Of a stretch of DNA of 64,000 nucleotides, positions 57,851 through 64,000 are shown piece by piece; position 1 is the first letter of the stretch, and every line of letters starts with the position of its first letter. The position numbers and the translations under genes were made by a program. This DNA comes from Dillenia suffruticosa. Taxonomy: Eukaryota; Streptophyta; Magnoliopsida; Dilleniales; Dilleniaceae. The notes under the pieces are model-generated. The model searched no databases. It saw nothing but the letters and a program-made list of their open reading frames with translations, and was not told the DNA's origin. The stretch is from positions 10,390,174-10,454,173 of the forward strand of contig JAVTVX010000002.1 in NCBI GenBank assembly GCA_033439265.1. The letters run 5' to 3'.

Positions 57851-58593
57851 CAATCCAGAGAATAACATAGAGACATGCAATTCAACATGATGAATATGTC
57901 TACTGATTTGAAAGTCAATATAGTCTTTATTTGTAGTGTGAGGGGTAGTTTGATGACAAGGGCAGCTAGAACCTCTTTCTCTACAACTCAAACTCCAGCT
58001 TCTACTTCAAATTCATTCTCTATGGGAACCCCTTCAGCAAACCCACACTCTATCTGCTGCGCTATTGCATGTGATTCAATTTTTACCCCACTACTGACAC
58101 ATTTACCACTTCATCTATGCCTTCTATGGTGCCTACACCATGTACTAATCCCTTTGACATTGATCGTCCTTTTCTATCGGCAAGGATAAGAGAAAGACCA
58201 AATTCTAGCCAAAAGTCCGAAATTAATGTTTTTCTCTCTTTTCTATCATGAAACCCAGTTTTGCTTCTGTAATCTAAAGATATTTTTCACCTTTTTCAGT
58301 CAATGATGTAATGCATTTTGCTCTAAGTTCTCCCAAAATCACCCTTTATTAATGCTCAAATGTGTTTCAATTTTTAGCCATCCTTTACAGTATTGCATGA
58401 ACGCGAATCGTAAAGGGGAGTTTTGCTCCCCTGACAATAGGTTAATGATCTTAATTTCAGGTCATTTTTTTCTCTCTTGGTTTGAAATTGGCATTGACAA
58501 AAAGGAGAAGAATCATCATTAGAAATAGGGGGAGAATAGATAAAACTAATTAACACATTACATTTCTGTATTATTGATAGATTTTGTCATCAT
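57851..58593. other. 3' interior of the LTR element before the polypurine tract
   Basis: A Ser/Thr/Pro-rich coding-like stretch lies at about 57960-58190. The rest shows no recognised family before the purine tract at 58594-58605. Confidence 0.4.
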
Positions 58594-58606
58594 AAAACGG
58601 GAAGAT

Positions 58607-60827
58607 TATTGACATATATAAGATTTTGATGGAGATCAAAATTAAAGGAAATTTAAGTAGTAAAACACGTTATGGAGTTAATGAGAAATAATCTGAAAAT
58701 TGAGTTTAAAATAAGTCGTCAATAACCGCAAAAAACTCAATCCTGACAAAGCAAAAGTAGTAAACCATGAGCACCTTGTACGCTCACGCGGCCAGAGCCT
58801 GCGCGGGCTACCACGCAAGCAAGGCATAGCCTATCACGCACATTGCAAGGCCAACCGCGGGCTTGCACTCTCTCTACCAAAATACTTTTTGTTTTCTTTA
58901 TTCTTCACACACTCCTCTCTTTGTCATGTGTCAATCTTAATAACATTGAATATTCAACAAAACCCACACTCACATCTCACACCCCTCTCTCTCCACGTGT
59001 ACCTTTTCTCTCTCTAATACACCTCACCAGCTACAATTTTTAAAACATTTCTCTAAAACATCATGATTATTTACTCATTTGCCATTTGATTCAAAAACAT
59101 TCCCTCTCTATTTATATATCTATTTGCCATCACCATAACCATTCCATTTTCTCTCTCTCTCTTCAAACAATCTCACACTCATCTTTACCTCCATGTGTGC
59201 ATACTTAAATAATAAATATGTGCACTCCAAATATATAGCCAAAACATTATTTTTTTTTTCACACTAGAAATATTTACCATTTTGCTATCTTTGTTAAATG
59301 TTCTCTTTCAATTAAAAATCTTGACAATTTAACTCCAACGTTTCTCTTACATCGTTCAGTTGCGCACCTAGTACGAGCTATCACGTGCTGCACACAGGCG
59401 GCTAACTGTGAGCGCTCTAAAACACTCAAACAGTGAATCACATGCACTTAAGGCACATGAGCGGTAAACCGTGAGCACACAAGTTTGTTCAAGCGGGAGA
59501 CCACAAATGCTTTGTAAGTTCAAGCAGCTAACCACAAAGCACAAGCGGCTAGCCAGCAACGCTTAAATGGTGAATTGCTAAACAGAAGCGGCCAGCCACT
59601 TATACCAATTTGGCTAATTGAAAACATGAACAGTTAACCTGTTTCACTCATTTGGCCAACCAATAATTCAAGCAACAAACCGCCAAACCATTTAAGAAAC
59701 CAAATACTCCTCTGGTTTAACGAATCAAAATAAAGGTTGACCAAAACTTTTTATATTTGAAAGATATTTCAGAAATCAACCAATCTCGGTCAACCACTTA
59801 TTCATAAAATCCAAGAAAGAAACAATGTGGATATTAAAAATATTTATTAACTGTTTTAAATCTGATGACATGAATCAATCAAATTTCTCATTTTTGAATC
59901 CAAAGTCATCATATTGCATTATTTTGACAAATCTCTTTTGGTTGTCAAGCTAACCTTTTCCATTTTAACAAAAAGACGTTTCAAATCTTCTTAAAATAGG
60001 ATTTGCTTGACATAAAGAAATAAAGAGCTGCTGGACTGGACAAAAGCATTAATTGAGAAGTAACTGAAAACATTAATTGAGAAAGGTGAAAAGTATTTAA
60101 TTCCAAACATTCAAATTTACTTACCACTTAATGGCATTCAACGACATTCTTGAAGAGAGCTTTAAATGTCAAAGAGATGAAGAACAGAGTAACAAGGATG
60201 AATTAAGAGAAAGAACAACTATTTCCTACGAAACACAAACTCATTGAATACTCTGAAGGCTTTGAAAACACATTCGCATTAAACTCTCTGTAATCTTACT
60301 GTGTGTATCATTCATTGATCATCAATCTCTGTATATCTAACGATTAGTCTCTCACTCTGTAATATTCTCTGAATGTTCATTTCATCACATCTGAGGATCA
60401 GCCTCAATCTCTGTAATAGTTTGAGTCTAAGTTCATTACAATTTGAGAATTAGCTTAACTCACCGTAACAACCTTGTCTTCGAATGAATTCTATAGATGT
60501 GTGGGATTCACAATCTAAGTTCTAATAGCGAAAGTATTTCGGGGAGAAGTACTTGTAAATGTTTCACTTACACCTGTAAGCAAATAGGTTGTAAGGTTTC
60601 ACTTGTTCCTGGAAAGCAAATGAGTTGTACTATTCGGAGTAATAGTGAAAATTCAGGAGTATTACCTGAGCATGAACGTATACTGGAATGGTAGAACTAT
60701 TATAAAAATTTGTATATCTAATCTCTCATTTACTTTCAATTTGTTTAATTTTGTTTTTTTAATTTTAATCAATTGAAAATCACAAAAAGTTAGAAAATAA
60801 CTATTCACTCTCTCTAGTTGTTTTACA
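58607..60827 (+). repeat. 3' LTR, uninterrupted
   Basis: The repeat starts at TATTGACATATATAAG after the purine tract and ends TTGTTTTACA. It is 2221 bases long and matches the split 5' LTR throughout, including CCTTGTRCGCTCACGC-like and TGTGTGTATCATTCATTGA words. It preserves the empty form of the hAT insertion site near 59390. Confidence 0.85.
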
Positions 60828-61045
60828 AAACTTTTTAGATTTGTATAAAAATTTTGAAATTAAATAGAGTTTTAAATGCATAAAAATTATAAAATAATAA
60901 AAATATATTTTTAATTATAAAATATTATAGTCTTTTTTTAAATAAAATCATTTTTACTTAAGAGTGTATTGTAAATAGAATAAAATAAAATAGAGATAAA
61001 TTAAATCAAATTAAAACAAGTTAAAAATTTTCAAATAAACTCTAA
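60828..61045. repeat. AT-rich MITE-like segment
   Basis: The right end, in reverse complement, reads GGCTTAGAGTTTATTTGA with TTTAATTTATCTCTATTTTA further in, resembling the MITE-like terminus at 40316. The left end abuts the LTR. Family and limits are uncertain. Confidence 0.35.
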
Positions 61046-61628
61046 GCCAAGGTCACTTTGATTTCTTTGGAGATTTTGGAGTGCAGCAATTAATTTGATA
61101 AATGGTTTTTAAAATTTTAGTTTAATCGGAAATAACAGTATCCAAATCAATTAATAATTTTTTTACCATAAGTTATTGTATCGTTCAAAATAACGAAAAA
61201 TAACGATATCACTATTATTTTAAAATTAATATCACTTAAAAGTCGAGATATTTATTGATATCAATTTATAAATATAATGATTTAATGAGAAGAATAGAAA
61301 ATTATTATCATTTTATTTTTATAAGGGGTATTGTTAGGGGATAGGGTTTTGAATTCAAAATTTACAAATCAAAAGAAAAATTTTTGGGGATCCAATGACC
61401 TTAATTATAAAATTATTATTATTATTTTTTAATTTACATAATCGATTGGAATTCAATTAAAATTGAAAAATAAAAACTCCGTTTCTACAGAGCCAGGGTT
61501 GCCCTCGTTGGGATCTGGATACGTTATTGGGTGAGTTTCCTTTCTTCAAACGTCTCTCCCCACTTTCCCGCTCTTTCTTTCCATTCCTCTGGCGATCGCA
61601 ACTAGGATTTTCTTCTGTTCTCTTCTCC
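61046..61628 (+). other. Intergenic DNA and promoter of the right-edge gene
   Basis: The first part is AT-rich. From about 61480 base composition rises and a C/T-rich leader (TCTCCCCACTTTCCCGCTC) leads to the candidate start codon. A TTTTGAATTCAAAATTTACAAATC word near 61350 resembles the SINE-like pieces at 18945-19180. Confidence 0.35.
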
Positions 61629-61639
61629 ATGTTCACTCT

Positions 61640-61687
<48 letters not shown>

Positions 61688-63948
61688 TGTGTGTGTCTCC
61701 CCCCCTCTCTCTCAATTTGTTAGTTTTGAGAATCAGGGTTTGGTGGGTTTAATGTCAAGCGTTATTCATTCTTGGAGTCTTGAAATCTTGAAATCTTTCT
61801 CCTTTCCTTGATATTTAGAATTAGGCTTTGGGTGTTTATTTCAAAGGGCTTATTCTGGCGATTAATGCAATTTTGTGGGAGAGTTTTAATAGTCTTTAGT
61901 TTTGGGAGGAGTTGGGGTTTCTGTGGTGCAATGCGAAAGGTATGGTGCTGAAATTTGAATTTGGTTTCAGAGGTCATGATTGGTGTAACTGGATAAATAA
62001 ATTAGGGGAGGATTTGACCCCGTGCAGACGTCTAGAGTGTTTAGGGTTTCTGGAATGACAAATGAGTTTTGTGTGTCTGTCTTAGCGCTTGTGGGAGTTT
62101 AAAAGGTTGATTTAGTTGATTAAATTCTGGGGCTTCAATTAAAAGTGCCTGGATGATCCCTTAGGTGTATTGAATTTAGAGGTCTCAGCCTTCACCAGGC
62201 TTCTCTTCAGATCCCCATGACGCCCGCCCCCCCCCCCCAAAAAAAAATTTTATGAGACATTGGCTCTATGGTACTGTCTGATGCACTTTAAATTCTTCTT
62301 AATCTTTGCCATTTCAGTTATATTCTTCTTAATCTTTTGCCATTTCATTTATAACCACGCTTTCATGAATTCTGTCTATACTAATTATATCATAAGTATC
62401 TGCTTCAACTAACCTAGGTTTCATATGGGCATTTTTTTTCTCATTGGGTATGCGCATTTGGTTTTTCATGTCTTTTAAATTTTGAAATGTACCGGTGTCG
62501 ACTATAATGGATTTGCTTGTTTTCATTATCTAGACATTTTGGTTTCTTGATTTGAGTTTTTGTCCTCCTTACATAGGATTGTTACACATGAATGCGGTGA
62601 TAAGATCGTGGGGAATGCTGACTTTTAGGACGGCCTTGCTTTTGTGTGTGTGTGTGTGTTTCTTCACTTTGTGTTTTCTTGATTTGGAATTTATGTTCTT
62701 GATCTATGGTTGAGCTTGGTCTCCTTGACATAGGACTATCACATATTGCATGCTGTTAAAACTCAACGCTTGTCATGACCCTTCTTATAATAAGGGTCTC
62801 AATTTTAGGTCATTGCTATCATTCTTTGATTTTCATTTAGGGTATTTGCTTTAGTATTTTCTTGATTTGAAAAGTTAATACTTTTTTCTTGATTTTGAAG
62901 GTTTTCTCAACAAAAGTCTACCGTTGGTACTCAGCAGTTTTTTTGTTTATGCATCTTGAAGTACTGGTAGTGGTTGGTGTCCCTCAAGGACCTTGGAAAG
63001 TTCACTAAACAAAATCTACATAAAGCAATCATGTATCCAATTTATACATATTTAATCCTCCCACCACTGCAGCATGTAGTTAATGTTTATGAGGGGGTGT
63101 CATGATTCCCTGACCTTGTTTATGGAGTTCTTTTCGTGCCTAAATAGCTAGGCTTGACTGAAGAATCTTTTCCAAGAAAGCTGTTTTCTACCTCTATTAG
63201 ATAATTGGCTTTTTTGTTATTCATGTAACTATATTTTGTTTCTTCAAAGTGCATAAAACTGTTTGCCCATGGGTGAAGCATATTAGTCTCAGATGGAGAG
63301 AGTATTCTTCTCTGCTGACCTTTTTTTCCGCCTACTTATGCTAATAATCATCGATGTGGATTGTGGTCGTATCGTGCATGCAAGGTTAAATGTAAAATGA
63401 GTTGAAGGGTCTACCCTCTGATTAGCCAAATTATTTGATTTTTACAAAAGGTTTTAAAAGTGGTTGCCTAAATGATAGCCCCAGAAATCTTATCCATTTT
63501 GTTTAGGCTCCTTCATAATTTTTGCTTGGCTCCCAGAGAATTAAGTGTTGCATATTGGTCCCCAATACTTCTCTACTGAATCCATTCCGATTGTCAAATT
63601 TTGTACCAATTCAGTTGTTTATTATAATATTTGCTGCTTTCTGGTCTTTTAATCAGAATAGACTTATGTTTGGTTAAGTTTGCAGTGTCATTTGCTGATT
63701 TATTTTTTTTCTGTCTGTCAAACTTTGTGATTTTCATGGTTACTCTGGAAGCTAAATGTAGAAACACTGTGAATTAGATGTTCATGATTGGTGAAGAGAT
63801 GCAGGTTCAGACATATTCTATATTTGGTGATTTTTTTTTTTTAAAACAATGTCAACAATTAACATTCTCAATCTGCCCTTTTCTTTTCTTGACTTCTTCT
63901 TTTCAGGACTCAGTTTGAGGATTGGAAGTATGATCAGAATCCTTTCAT
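61629..63948 (+). CDS. First two exons of an unidentified gene (partial)
   Basis: Exon 1 (61629-61639) has ATG with donor CT|GTAAGC. Exon 2 (63907-63948) follows TTTTCAG and ends CAT|GTAAGT. Together they read MFTLTQFEDWKYDQNPF in one frame, with the next codon split across the second donor. Both sites are good consensus, and the promoter-like rise in GC content fits a gene start. The 2.27-kb first intron holds a long CT/GT microsatellite at its start and no other coding sequence. The protein family is not recognised and the remaining exons lie beyond the window. The start could also be non-coding leader. Confidence 0.4.
61645..61696. repeat. Compound (CT)n(GT)n microsatellite
   Basis: A CT run (61645-61670) is followed directly by a GT run (61670-61696), starting five bases after the candidate first donor of the right-edge gene. 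Confidence 0.95.
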
Positions 63949-64000
63949 GTAAGTGGACCATGATGTGATTTATAGGAAATAGCAAATATTTTGAAGTTCT

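Larger units (their letters stand above)
45790..60827 (+). mobile_element. LTR retroelement without polymerase (Copia/SIRE-like ends), interrupted by a hAT element
   Basis: Two long direct repeats (45790-51693 and 58607-60827) flank a 6.9-kb interior. Removing the nested hAT and one target copy leaves 2210 bases in the first LTR against 2221 in the second. TGGTATTAAAGT at 51696-51707, two bases after the first LTR, matches the usual primer site for initiator Met tRNA (TGGTATCAGAGC). A purine tract (58594-58605) precedes the second LTR, in the style of SIRE-group Copia elements. The interior has a gag-like zone with zinc knuckle and two zones of plant transposon-type protein, but no reverse transcriptase, RNase H or integrase. 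It is a broken, non-autonomous element with many breaks. A 96-base LTR sample is about 86 percent identical by eye, so it is old. Confidence 0.8.

Noticed and set aside
45785-60832. 5-base target duplication around the LTR element
   Set aside because: The flanks read AAAAA and AAACT, which is too weak to call.
1-64000. tRNA, rRNA, CRISPR or bacterial-type operon structures
   Set aside because: None was seen; repeats are eukaryotic transposon repeats and microsatellites without regular spacers.

Overview
This is nuclear DNA from a eudicot plant. The genes have many short exons with GT-AG introns, the intergenic DNA is AT-rich, CT/GA microsatellites sit at gene starts, and the mobile elements are plant-type (CACTA, hAT, Copia, Ty3/gypsy). 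Every named host gene matches a plant family. The species cannot be read from the sequence.

Layout. 1-1741 is the 3' end of a CACTA DNA transposon. About 1766-6900 is a decayed Copia element on the minus strand. 8314-17989 (+) is a 22-exon BLUS1-like STE20/GCK protein kinase. 19391-21433 (+) encodes a 271-residue plastid-targeted membrane protein of unknown role. 22150-24826 (+) encodes an Msp1/ATAD1-type AAA ATPase. 25580-25811 (-) looks like one orphan exon. 26284-27354 (+) is an intronless plastid HpcH/HpaI aldolase. 28807-31381 (+) is an MFSD5-type molybdate-anion transporter. 31984 to about 37700 (-) is a decayed Ty3/gypsy Tat-like element. 38762-39433 (+) is an early nodulin-like phytocyanin. 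40823-44808 (-) is MTA, the mRNA m6A methyltransferase. 45068-45469 is a short hAT derivative. 45790-60827 is an 11.3-kb LTR retroelement without a recognisable polymerase, whose 5' LTR carries a nested 3.7-kb hAT transposon with its transposase gene. 61629 onward holds the first two exons of a gene that leaves the window.

The host genes do not form a pathway. Their order is an ancestral block: from memory of the Arabidopsis map, kinase, aldolase and MTA correspond to neighbours at At4g10730-At4g10760, the AAA ATPase and the MFS transporter to At4g27680/At4g27720, and the phytocyanin and MFS to At1g64640/At1g64650. The most unusual points are three repeated copies of one 3' splice-site region inside a kinase intron, a duplicated 5' splice-site region in the same gene, a GC-AG intron next to a CT repeat in the AAA ATPase, an orphan exon, and the polymerase-less LTR element with its nested hAT insertion. 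Exon coordinates were set by hand from reading frame, splice consensus and remembered family sequences, and all kept exon sets close in frame.
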